Source: Candidatus Iainarchaeum sp. (lineage in GTDB: Archaea; Iainarchaeota; Iainarchaeia; Iainarchaeales; JAAZKV01). Taken from it: a DNA stretch of 11,171 nt. The stretch covers positions 5,760 to 16,930 of the forward strand of contig JAPLVQ010000029.1 in NCBI GenBank assembly GCA_026397035.1, given 5' to 3'. A program made the position numbers and the translations under genes. The notes below the pieces were generated by a model. That model was not told the DNA's origin. It saw only the letters and a list, made by a program, of their open reading frames with translations, and did no database searches. This document shows, in pieces, positions 5,999 to 11,171 of the stretch. The stretch's first letter is position 1. Each line of letters starts with the position of its first letter.

Positions 5999-8017
5999 TT
6001 GATTAGTACGAAATTTGAAAGAGAGTTTTGGATGAATAAAGGACAAGGAACCCTTGAACTTATTGTAATACTAGCAGTAATTGTAGTAGTTGCTCTCTCA
6101 ATAGCGGTTTATTCAACAGATATTTTAGGTTCTTCCGCCTCGCAAGTCTCTATTACCGCAAGTAAAAGAGCGATGGAGACAGGTTCCCAATCAGGGGAAA
6201 TTAAAGTCATGGAAGTGGTTAGTGATTCAACAGGGGACGCAGTAATAAGACTAATGAATGCTGGTGAAGAGAGTTTCACGATTACTGGAATTAGTTCAAG
6301 TTCGGGAACAACAGTACCCACAGTCGGCAATTCTTTTTCACCAACAAAAGTTATGAGTAACGAGAGCGCAACTTTCGCTTTAGATACTATCGCGAATGAT
6401 TGTAAATGCACAACTGCAGGGCTAACAAAAACCTGTATTTTTGATTTTAATATAACCTCAAAATATGGTATTCTTAAAACAATTCAAGTTCCTGTAGTTA
6501 TTGACTGTGTGAATGAAGTACTTCCAATAGGTTCCACAATTGATGCCTTAATACCTGACTTAAATGCTCCAATAATTTCTGGAACAAATCCTTCGCCGCT
6601 TGCTATTGGAACTACAAGTTATGATTTAACTATTACTACTGACGAGAATGCAACATGCAAATACAGCACCTCTGTAGGAATAGAATATGCAAGCATGGCT
6701 CATACTTTTACCGGTTCAATACTTTCTCACACTGCAACAATAACAGAGCTTGCAATAGGGGATAATAATATTTATTCAAAATGTTCTGACACTTCAAATA
6801 ATGCAAATCAAACAGATTTTATTACTATAATAAATGTTCTTGCGGATACTAGTGCGCCAATAATTTCTGGAACAAATCCTTCACCATTATCATTTGGTAC
6901 AACAAGTTATGATTTGACTCTTACAACTGATGAGAATGCTACTTGTAAATATAGTACTACTGCAGGTGTAGCATACGTGAGTATGAACTATGATTTTAAT
7001 GGCAGTGCATTATCACACGTTGTGACTGTAAGCGGGCTTACGGCAGGAGTTAATAACTTTTATGTTAGATGTTTGGATGATTCGAATAATGCAAATTTGG
7101 CTGATTTTGTTTTAACAGTAACTGTTCTTCAGCCGCCTTTATTTACTCCTTTTGTTTGGGCTGCAAATTTTAACACAAATCAGGTTGCTAAAGTGGACCT
7201 TTTGGGTAATGTGCTTGGGGATTATAATGTGGCAAATAATCCGAGATGCATAGCGGTTGATTTGGATGGCAATGTTTGGGTTTCAACCAATTCAACAAAT
7301 AAAATCTATAAAGTAAGTTCTGATGGGGTTGTTCTTGGCAGTTTTACCTTGGGAGGTTCATCTCTAGAAGGAGTTACAATTGCTGCTGACGGAAATATTT
7401 GGGTTGCAAATAATTCACTTGTATATAAGTTGAACCCTTCTGGTAGTATATTAGGTACTTTTACAGTAGGGGCTAATCCTAGAGGAATTGCTGCTAGTGC
7501 GGATGGAAATGTTTGGGTTGCAAATTTTGGGGGCAATTCTGTTTCTAAATTGAATCCTAGTGGTACAGTTCTTGGAACATTTAATGTTGGAACTCGCCCA
7601 GCAGGCATTGCTGTTGATGGGGATGGAAATGTTTGGGTTACGAATTCTGTTAGCGGTACAGTTTCCAAGTTAAGTTCTTTAGGGGTTTTGTTTGGCACCA
7701 CCACTGTTGGGAGTTATCCAAAAGGCATTGCTGTTGATATGAATGGTAATGTTTGGGTTGCTAATAACAGCAACAATTATGTTTCTAAACTAAGTTCTTC
7801 TGGTGCTGTGCTTGGAAATTATACTGTTGGGGGCTTCCCGTATGGTGTTGCTATTGATGAAAATAACAATGTTTGGGTTACAAATACTGGCAGTTCACTC
7901 TCTAAGCTAAATTCCAGCGGTATGGTAATAGCAACTGTTCCTTCTGCAGAAAATGCATTTAGTATCGGCGATTTCACAGGTTTTGCTCTCCAATACTTTG
8001 TTCTCGGAAGAAGATAA
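5999..8017 (+). CDS. Class III pilin-anchored protein with two Ig-like repeats and a seven-bladed Vgb/NHL-like beta-propeller, probable adhesin
   Basis: The product has 672 residues. The N-terminus holds NKGQGTLELIV, a canonical class III prepilin motif (cleavage G15|Q16, Glu at +5), and a hydrophobic helix at about 19-39. Residues 40-185 form a pilin-type beta domain with four Cys. Residues 190-285 and 286-377 are two Ig-like repeats with a 96-residue period, each starting APIISGTNPSPL and with a Cys pair (C220/C262 and C316/C358). Residues 385-672 hold seven ~40-residue units with NVWV, SKL, GTVLG and GIAVD motifs, as in the virginiamycin-lyase/NHL propeller superfamily. Catalytic residues were not identified, so a binding role is more likely than an enzymatic one. 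TTG 5999 is chosen because GGTG lies 5 nt upstream. ATG 6032, eleven codons later, also gives a good prepilin. It is likely incorporated into, or displayed on, the pilus. Confidence 0.82.
   Translation: MISTKFEREFWMNKGQGTLELIVILAVIVVVALSIAVYSTDILGSSASQVSITASKRAMETGSQSGEIKVMEVVSDSTGDAVIRLMNAGEESFTITGISSSSGTTVPTVGNSFSPTKVMSNESATFALDTIANDCKCTTAGLTKTCIFDFNITSKYGILKTIQVPVVIDCVNEVLPIGSTIDALIPDLNAPIISGTNPSPLAIGTTSYDLTITTDENATCKYSTSVGIEYASMAHTFTGSILSHTATITELAIGDNNIYSKCSDTSNNANQTDFITIINVLADTSAPIISGTNPSPLSFGTTSYDLTLTTDENATCKYSTTAGVAYVSMNYDFNGSALSHVVTVSGLTAGVNNFYVRCLDDSNNANLADFVLTVTVLQPPLFTPFVWAANFNTNQVAKVDLLGNVLGDYNVANNPRCIAVDLDGNVWVSTNSTNKIYKVSSDGVVLGSFTLGGSSLEGVTIAADGNIWVANNSLVYKLNPSGSILGTFTVGANPRGIAASADGNVWVANFGGNSVSKLNPSGTVLGTFNVGTRPAGIAVDGDGNVWVTNSVSGTVSKLSSLGVLFGTTTVGSYPKGIAVDMNGNVWVANNSNNYVSKLSSSGAVLGNYTVGGFPYGVAIDENNNVWVTNTGSSLSKLNSSGMVIATVPSAENAFSIGDFTGFALQYFVLGRR
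6566..7141 (+). repeat. Duplicated Ig-like domain repeat (288-bp period)
   Basis: Two in-frame copies start at 6566 and 6854. The first ~35 residues are nearly identical and the first ~30 bases differ at few positions, while later parts diverge more. Each carries one likely disulfide (CKYS near the start, a second Cys about 42 residues on). Confidence 0.8.
7151..7960 (+). repeat. Coding repeats for seven propeller blades
   Basis: About 120-bp units recur with GGAAATGTTTGGGTT-like starts (for example near 7267, 7507, 7624, 7744 and 7867). They encode NVWV...SKL...GTVLG...GIAVD. Blades 3-6 are the most alike, pointing to internal duplication. Confidence 0.75.
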
Positions 8018-8047
8018 AAACAAAATTCCTTGCTTTCTTGTGCGGGT

Positions 8048-8070
8048 ACTGTTAAGTCAACTATTATATA
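8048..8070 (+). promoter_or_regulatory. Promoter with shared 23-bp box, copy 1 (leaderless pilin)
   Basis: ACTGTTAAGTCAAC is followed by TATTATATA. The box begins 45 nt before ATG 8093, and the TATA centre is about 27 nt before it, as for a leaderless gene. It matches 20 of 23 bases with the box at 8628-8650, while the next 22 bases of the two promoters do not match. Confidence 0.65.
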
Positions 8071-8092
8071 TTCTAGACTAAGTTATTTTGTT

Positions 8093-8329
8093 ATGTTTTT
8101 TGGGGATCAACGGTTGCGAAAAGGATTAGTCGCGCAGGGTACGGGTGAGTATTTGGTTATTGTTGCGGTTGTTGTTTTGGGTTTGGTTTTGGTTAGTGTT
8201 TATTCTAATTTTTCGTCTTTTAGTAATGTTACTAATGTTAGTTCTACTTCGGGTAAAGTTGCTAATAATATTGGTGTTGAGAGTATTAGTGTTGTTTCGG
8301 TGGTTGTTGATTTGAATGGTGAAGTTTGA
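8093..8329 (+). CDS. Short class III-like pilin, probably the truncated front of a pilin-propeller protein
   Basis: The product has 78 residues. A basic leader (FGDQRLRKGLVA) precedes QGTGEYLVIVAVVVLG, with Glu at +5 as in canonical class III pilins. The predicted cleavage is after A14, and the helix spans about 20-38. Only some 40 ectodomain residues follow, ending SVVVDLNGEV. That ending resembles the matching region of the pilin domain of the protein at 5999 (EVVSDSTGDAVI), where the chain continues. This suggests that the gene stops early because of a deletion or frameshift. An SBBP-propeller fragment overlaps its end in another frame. The coding strand is rich in G and T (GTT, GGT, TTG codons), unlike the pilin genes before 5764. 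A functional short pilin remains possible. Confidence 0.65.
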   Translation: MFFGDQRLRKGLVAQGTGEYLVIVAVVVLGLVLVSVYSNFSSFSNVTNVSSTSGKVANNIGVESISVVSVVVDLNGEV

Positions 8330-8534
8330 TTCTGGTGGGAATGCTTTGTGGGCGAAAAATCCTGTTAGCGGGAGTGTAACAGGGTCGGATGGTGCAAAGT
8401 CGGTTGCTGTTGATTCTGGTGAGAATGTGTGTGTTGCAGGACGTACGTTTGCGGATTTGAATTTTGGTTCTAATATTGGCATAGTGAATAGAGGTGGGGT
8501 TGATTTTTTCGTGGTTAAATATGGGTTGAATTAA
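8316..8534 (+). pseudogene. SBBP-type beta-propeller fragment, out of frame with the upstream pilin
   Basis: The 72-residue frame from ATG 8316 reads VKFDSGGNALWAKNP, then SVAVDSGENVCVAGR, NFGS and FFVVKYG, the typical pattern of SBBP propeller repeats and about one blade long. It has no signal peptide or membrane segment, so alone it could not reach the surface. It overlaps the pilin frame by 14 nt at a +1 offset. The simplest reading is that both frames come from one pilin-propeller gene that lost its middle part and its frame. Coupled translation of a free single blade is less likely, since one blade does not fold as a propeller. A +1 frameshift near 8315-8320 would fuse the two. Confidence 0.6.
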
Positions 8535-8627
8535 GCCCGCCTTTAAATGATTTTGGAAATTAAAAAATACTGAATTAATTTAAAGTTGATTTTTAATGGG
8601 TCAATTTTTATATTTTCCAGCTTGGGG

Positions 8628-8650
8628 ACTGTTAGGTTAACTTTTATATA
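8628..8650 (+). promoter_or_regulatory. Promoter with shared 23-bp box, copy 2 (leaderless mini-pilin)
   Basis: ACTGTTAGGTTAAC is followed by TTTTATATA. The box begins exactly 45 nt before ATG 8673, the same distance as copy 1. GTTA-GGT-TAAC within it is an inverted repeat. TATA is centred about 26 nt before the ATG, so the transcript is leaderless. Confidence 0.65.
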
Positions 8651-8672
8651 CTTCTTTTCCCTACTTTTCAAT

Positions 8673-8825
8673 ATGAAAGATTCAGTATTTTTTGAAGAAA
8701 ATGCCGCCGGAGATTTTGGAGCGGTTTATATGATACTTGTTTTTGCGATAGCCGCTTTACTCTTGATTTTAATAGTAAAACCAATGTTCCAAAGCGCACA
8801 AAAAACAATCCAAAAGACTAACTAA
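8673..8825 (+). CDS. Very small pilin-like protein
   Basis: The product has 50 residues. An acidic leader MKDSVFFEENAAG precedes DFGAVYMILVFAIAALLLILIVKPMF, a long hydrophobic helix (about 17-37), and a short charged tail. The size and layout recall Flp/Tad-type mini-pilins. The class III Q and +5 Glu are absent, but a Gly-Asp junction (13-14) could be a processing site. The ATG lies about 26 nt after a strong TATA box, which supports this start and expression as a leaderless mRNA. It is flanked by prepilin genes and may be a fibre subunit. A simple single-span membrane protein is the alternative. Confidence 0.65.
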   Translation: MKDSVFFEENAAGDFGAVYMILVFAIAALLLILIVKPMFQSAQKTIQKTN

Positions 8826-8889
8826 TAATTGTTTTTGTTTTTAACGAGTAAGTTTGTTTAGCGTTTTGAAAAAGTCTTTGGCGGATGAA

Positions 8890-8897
8890 GTTATATT
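8890..8897 (+). promoter_or_regulatory. TATA box for the Cys-rich prepilin
   Basis: GTTATATT lies 32 nt upstream of GGTG at 8922, the same geometry as before the genes at 2044 and 5219. GGTG is 6 nt before the TTG start at 8932. Confidence 0.45.
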
Positions 8898-8931
8898 TGT
8901 GAGTGATATTTAATTTTGAATGGTGTTTTGA

Positions 8932-9570
8932 TTGGGAAAGTATTATAAAAAATCTCAAAAAAGGAAAACTTTTCCGGTTCCTGCTTTCTTGTGCACAAAA
9001 AGCGGTGAGCGTGCACAGGCAGCCGCTCCTTTTGAATTATTCGTTGCCGTAATAATAATGGCGTTTGTTCTAGTGATAGGTTACAAAGTGCTTGATGAAG
9101 CGACTACTGCAGCGTGTCTTAATAAGGTTGATAAAGAAATGACCGGGTTAATTAGCAATATTCGAGATACTGTCGTGACAAGAAGCTCGAATCTTTTTTC
9201 CTTCCAGCCTGATACTAAATGTTTTTCTTCAAAAGAATCTTCGCTAAAAATTTACATGGAGAAGAACGGGAGAGTTTGTTCAGCAGTATGCCAAAAGCCC
9301 CTTGAAGAGTGCTTTATAATAACTTTCTCAAATCCTGCGCTTGCGAACGCCACACGCCAAAAATGCATTGATATCCCAACTTATACTAGTTTCATGAGTG
9401 AAGAATCCTGTTCAATGACTGATGCTCCTCTCCAACAAGCAGGATTTGATATTATTAATCCCCAGTCGGATATGGGGCAGGGAATTTTAAGGGGACAATA
9501 TGTAATACGAAATATTTCTCCCGGAGGCGATACTTATCCAAAGATATGTGTATGGTACAAGGCAGCATAA
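8932..9570 (+). CDS. Cys-rich class III prepilin-like protein
   Basis: The product has 212 residues from a TTG start supported by GGTG (8922-8925). No other start lies before the signal motif. The leader is long and very basic (KKSQKRK), ending SGERAQAAAPFELF. Processing is expected between A28 and Q29, with Ala instead of the usual Gly before the cut. The hydrophobic helix runs about 36-52. Glu is at +7 of the mature chain, as in the prepilin at 5219. The ectodomain carries eight Cys (62, 97, 116, 120, 127, 145, 160, 206), allowing four disulfides. It probably joins the same pilus as a minor pilin. The fold of the ectodomain is not recognised. Confidence 0.75.
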   Translation: MGKYYKKSQKRKTFPVPAFLCTKSGERAQAAAPFELFVAVIIMAFVLVIGYKVLDEATTAACLNKVDKEMTGLISNIRDTVVTRSSNLFSFQPDTKCFSSKESSLKIYMEKNGRVCSAVCQKPLEECFIITFSNPALANATRQKCIDIPTYTSFMSEESCSMTDAPLQQAGFDIINPQSDMGQGILRGQYVIRNISPGGDTYPKICVWYKAA

Positions 9571-9617
9571 TGTTTGAGTGAATATTGAAAATAATTAATG
9601 TTTAATTTGTTTGATTG

Positions 9618-9624
9618 TATAAAA
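9618..9624 (+). promoter_or_regulatory. Possible TATA box ahead of the 23-bp array
   Basis: TATAAAA (9618-9624) would place a start site near 9647. The following gene begins at 9777, so the 23-bp repeat array would sit in a 5' leader of about 130 nt. Confidence 0.4.
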
Positions 9625-9639
9625 TGATTATGCTGACTG

Positions 9640-9754
9640 TTTGTTTTGGTTGTGGGAAATTTGTTGTTTTGTGATTAAATAGTTTGTTGTTTTATGATTA
9701 AATAGTTTATTGTTTTGGTTAATGAAAGTTTGTTATTTTACAGTGATTAATGAT
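9640..9754. repeat. Five tandem 23-bp repeats in the gap before 9777
   Basis: Units start at 9640, 9663, 9686, 9709 and 9732. Units 2 and 3 differ at one base (GTTGTTTT[G/A]TGATTAAATAG core), and units 1 and 4 resemble each other (TTGTTTTGGTT). Unit 5 is the most decayed but keeps GTTATTTT and GTGATTAA. The period is not a multiple of three and no reading frame crosses it. Confidence 0.75.
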
Positions 9755-9776
9755 TAGTTAGTTATTGGTGTTTTTT

Positions 9777-10583
9777 ATGCTTGGATTTATAATGAGTAAA
9801 ATGCAAATGCTTTTGTTTGCAGTAGGAGTTTCTGTAGTAGCCTTAATGTTCATTTTTTTTGTTTCAAACATTGATTTAGGCCAGAAAGGGTATATGATGC
9901 TTGCTTCTAATTCAAAACTAGTTTCTGATCAATTAACTAACGATATTCCTTGTTCATTTAAGACCTCGACAATTCCGGACAGATTCTATTACGGCTTATC
10001 CTCGACCCCGTTTTTTTATGATCTTGAACTCTCTTCAAAACGCTTCGGAGAAGACGTTGCGGGCGGAGAGCAAAATGTTTTAATAATGCGCATAGTAGAG
10101 CACTCGAATAGTCCAAATGCAAAAAAGAATGTTATTGCTTCAAAATCAATTTCTACTGACGCAAGAATAGTTCTTATTTCGCCGGAGTTTCTTAAAGAAT
10201 TAAGCGGACTTAATGAACTCACTTATGATGTGCAATCTGATATGCAGCCTGTAGTTCTTTACCCAAGAGCGTATCTTAAGGGAGAACTAAAAGCTTCTTC
10301 CCCGAACGCTTTCGCCGCTGTGAAAGAAACCATTAAAGGACAAAAAACCGTTTATATAATTCCTTGCGCTACTGAAAAAGAGCCTAATAATTGCTTACTA
10401 AATATATTGCGCGTGGGATGTTATAAGTTAAAAGTGAGCGGGAGGATTAGTCCTGACCAGCAGGTGGATGATTGTTTAAATCCCCAGGTTTTTGCTTCGA
10501 ATTCCACTTCAGCATCCACTACTTCTATTCAACAATCCAGAAATTATTCTTGGGCTGACTGCCAGCGACTTGGATACTCCTAA
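9777..10583 (+). CDS. Membrane-anchored secreted protein of unknown function
   Basis: The product has 268 residues. ATG 9777 is 6 nt after GGTG (9767-9770). A single hydrophobic segment at 10-30 near the N-terminus acts as an anchor or uncleaved signal. The large C-terminal part is outside the cell and has six Cys (59, 197, 206, 215, 233, 262) and a Ser/Thr-rich stretch (241-251) near the end. No class III KGQ motif is present, and the helix begins after MSKMQM, more like an archaeal FlaF/FlaG or minor pilin anchor. No domain was recognised. Its place among prepilins, with a repeat array on each side, points to an accessory role in the pilus, but this is inference. Confidence 0.7.
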   Translation: MLGFIMSKMQMLLFAVGVSVVALMFIFFVSNIDLGQKGYMMLASNSKLVSDQLTNDIPCSFKTSTIPDRFYYGLSSTPFFYDLELSSKRFGEDVAGGEQNVLIMRIVEHSNSPNAKKNVIASKSISTDARIVLISPEFLKELSGLNELTYDVQSDMQPVVLYPRAYLKGELKASSPNAFAAVKETIKGQKTVYIIPCATEKEPNNCLLNILRVGCYKLKVSGRISPDQQVDDCLNPQVFASNSTSASTTSIQQSRNYSWADCQRLGYS

Positions 10584-10626
10584 ACAGTTAAATAAGGGAA
10601 GTTTAATGATGGTGCTGACATAAGGA

Positions 10627-10731
10627 GTGAAGAGCATGATTAAATCAGTGGCGGGTATGATTAGAGGGGTGGAGAGTGTGATTGAATGAGTGGAGAGTGT
10701 GATTAAGGGAATGAAGAACATGATTAAATTA
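10627..10731. repeat. Five tandem 21-bp repeats in the gap before 10822
   Basis: Units start at 10627, 10648, 10669, 10690 and 10711. Each fits [G/A]TG-N7-[A/G]TGATT followed by AA or GA. Units 3 and 4 are identical over the first 15 bases. The shared core ATGATTAAAT also occurs in the 23-bp array. In the frame beginning at 10627 the array codes heptads with Val/Met, Val/Met and Ile at fixed positions, broken by TGA at 10687. Confidence 0.8.
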
Positions 10732-10821
10732 TTAGTGAATAGTATGCTTTTTGATAAAAGAATGGAAAGGATACTGTTTAGGTAAAAGAATGAAAGCAAT
10801 AAGAAAAAGGGTTGAGGATTA

Positions 10822-11171
10822 ATGTTGAATAAAAAAACGATTTTTTGCAAAACCTCTCGTATGAAGTATGTTAACAAACGCGGCTTTATTGGTCCGATAG
10901 GGGATGATATGCCTTCACTAGTCCCGATAGTTGTTGCATTATTATTGTTCTTCACAATTTTTACGATGACACTAACTTCTTATAATAATAAAAATGCTTA
11001 CCTTCGCAAACAAACCGACATGACTTCAATTGCAAGAGAATTAAAAGGGGATACACTGATTCTTGGCGTCGCACAGTTTGATAAACGCTGTAATAATTTG
11101 AGATTAAAAAAGATTCCGTATAACTTTGTTTCCGCAATATATCCCACAAATATAGATATTAATGTAGTTGA
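10822..11171 (+). CDS. Membrane-anchored protein with N-terminal helix, partial at the window edge
   Basis: The frame from ATG 10822 stays open to the end of the window (116 codons seen). GAGG at 10814-10817 is a possible ribosome binding site. A basic N-region (residues 1-20, ending VNKRG) precedes FIGPIGDDMPSLVPIV and a hydrophobic helix (about 33-52). A soluble part follows with one Cys so far (C90). The arrangement of basic leader, Gly-rich junction and single helix resembles the neighbouring prepilins, but the Q/E motif is missing. It is likely another pilus-associated or minor pilin-like protein. The missing 3' end prevents domain assignment. Confidence 0.7.
   Translation, partial: MLNKKTIFCKTSRMKYVNKRGFIGPIGDDMPSLVPIVVALLLFFTIFTMTLTSYNNKNAYLRKQTDMTSIARELKGDTLILGVAQFDKRCNNLRLKKIPYNFVSAIYPTNIDINVV

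Noticed and set aside
7306..7704. Reverse-strand 132-residue frame within the propeller gene
   Set aside because: It is a shadow of the repeated propeller codons, with no start signal and no domain.
8026..8994. Near match TTCC(T)TGCTTTCTTGTGC at 8026-8043 and 8978-8994
   Set aside because: A match of this length with a gap is near chance level in AT-rich DNA of this size. One copy is coding and the other is not, and no flanking similarity is seen.
10687..10689. Recoded TGA joining the heptad frame
   Set aside because: TGA ends the genes at 1524 and 4455 in well-supported overlaps, so it is a normal stop here and no recoding signal is seen.
10509..10955. Reverse-strand frame of 148 residues across the 21-bp array
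   Set aside because: It covers the ends of two well-supported + strand genes, is made largely of array-derived repeats, and has no recognisable domain.
1..11171. tRNA, rRNA, transposase or attachment sites
   Set aside because: No cloverleaf pattern, rRNA stretch, transposase frame or flanking target duplication could be found by eye.

Overview
The window reads as archaeal DNA: AT-rich, with TATA boxes about 25-30 nt upstream of several starts, a mix of leaderless and Shine-Dalgarno (GGTG) genes, short operons, and prepilins carrying the class III (KGQ-type) signal peptide typical of archaea. The gene style resembles DPANN archaea, but no rRNA, tRNA or housekeeping marker is present to fix the lineage. 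All supported genes are on the + strand.

Region 1 (1-1943) holds two small poorly known proteins (104-583, a probable winged-helix protein; 612-911, unrecognised). A toxin-antitoxin-like pair follows, with a winged-helix/MNT nucleotidyltransferase (976-1524) overlapping a HEPN-domain protein (1521-1943) by 4 nt. A set of about 20-bp imperfect repeats overlies the leaderless promoter of this pair.

Region 2 (about 2000-5830) is the core of a type IV pilus-like system. A large membrane platform protein with two T2SF (GspF/FlaJ/TadC-like) domains (2044-4455) overlaps a class III prepilin (4452-5003). An array of five 18-bp repeats and a second related prepilin (5219-5764) follow, and a strong hairpin/T-tract terminator (5785-5829) closes the unit.

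Region 3 (about 5940-8830) holds a large secreted protein (5999-8017) built as class III pilin N-terminus, two Ig-like repeats and a seven-bladed Vgb/NHL-like beta-propeller. Next come a short pilin (8093-8329) overlapping out of frame with an SBBP-type propeller fragment (8316-8534), probably a deletion and frameshift remnant of a similar pilin-propeller protein, and a 50-residue mini-pilin (8673-8825). The last two leaderless promoters share a 23-bp box at the same distance from the ATG.

Region 4 (8890-11171) holds a cysteine-rich prepilin-like protein (8932-9570), a membrane-anchored secreted protein (9777-10583) and the 5' part of another membrane-anchored protein (10822 to the edge). The two gaps between them are filled with tandem repeats (five 23-bp and five 21-bp units).

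The genes from 2044 onward probably build and decorate one surface pilus: the platform protein assembles pilins, several small or Cys-rich pilins form the fibre or accessory positions, and the propeller protein is a candidate adhesin. The assembly ATPase (FlaI/GspE-like) and prepilin peptidase are not in the window. The most notable signals are the differing five-copy tandem arrays in three successive intergenic gaps, the paired promoter box, two spacing classes of prepilin motif, and the pilin-propeller fusions.
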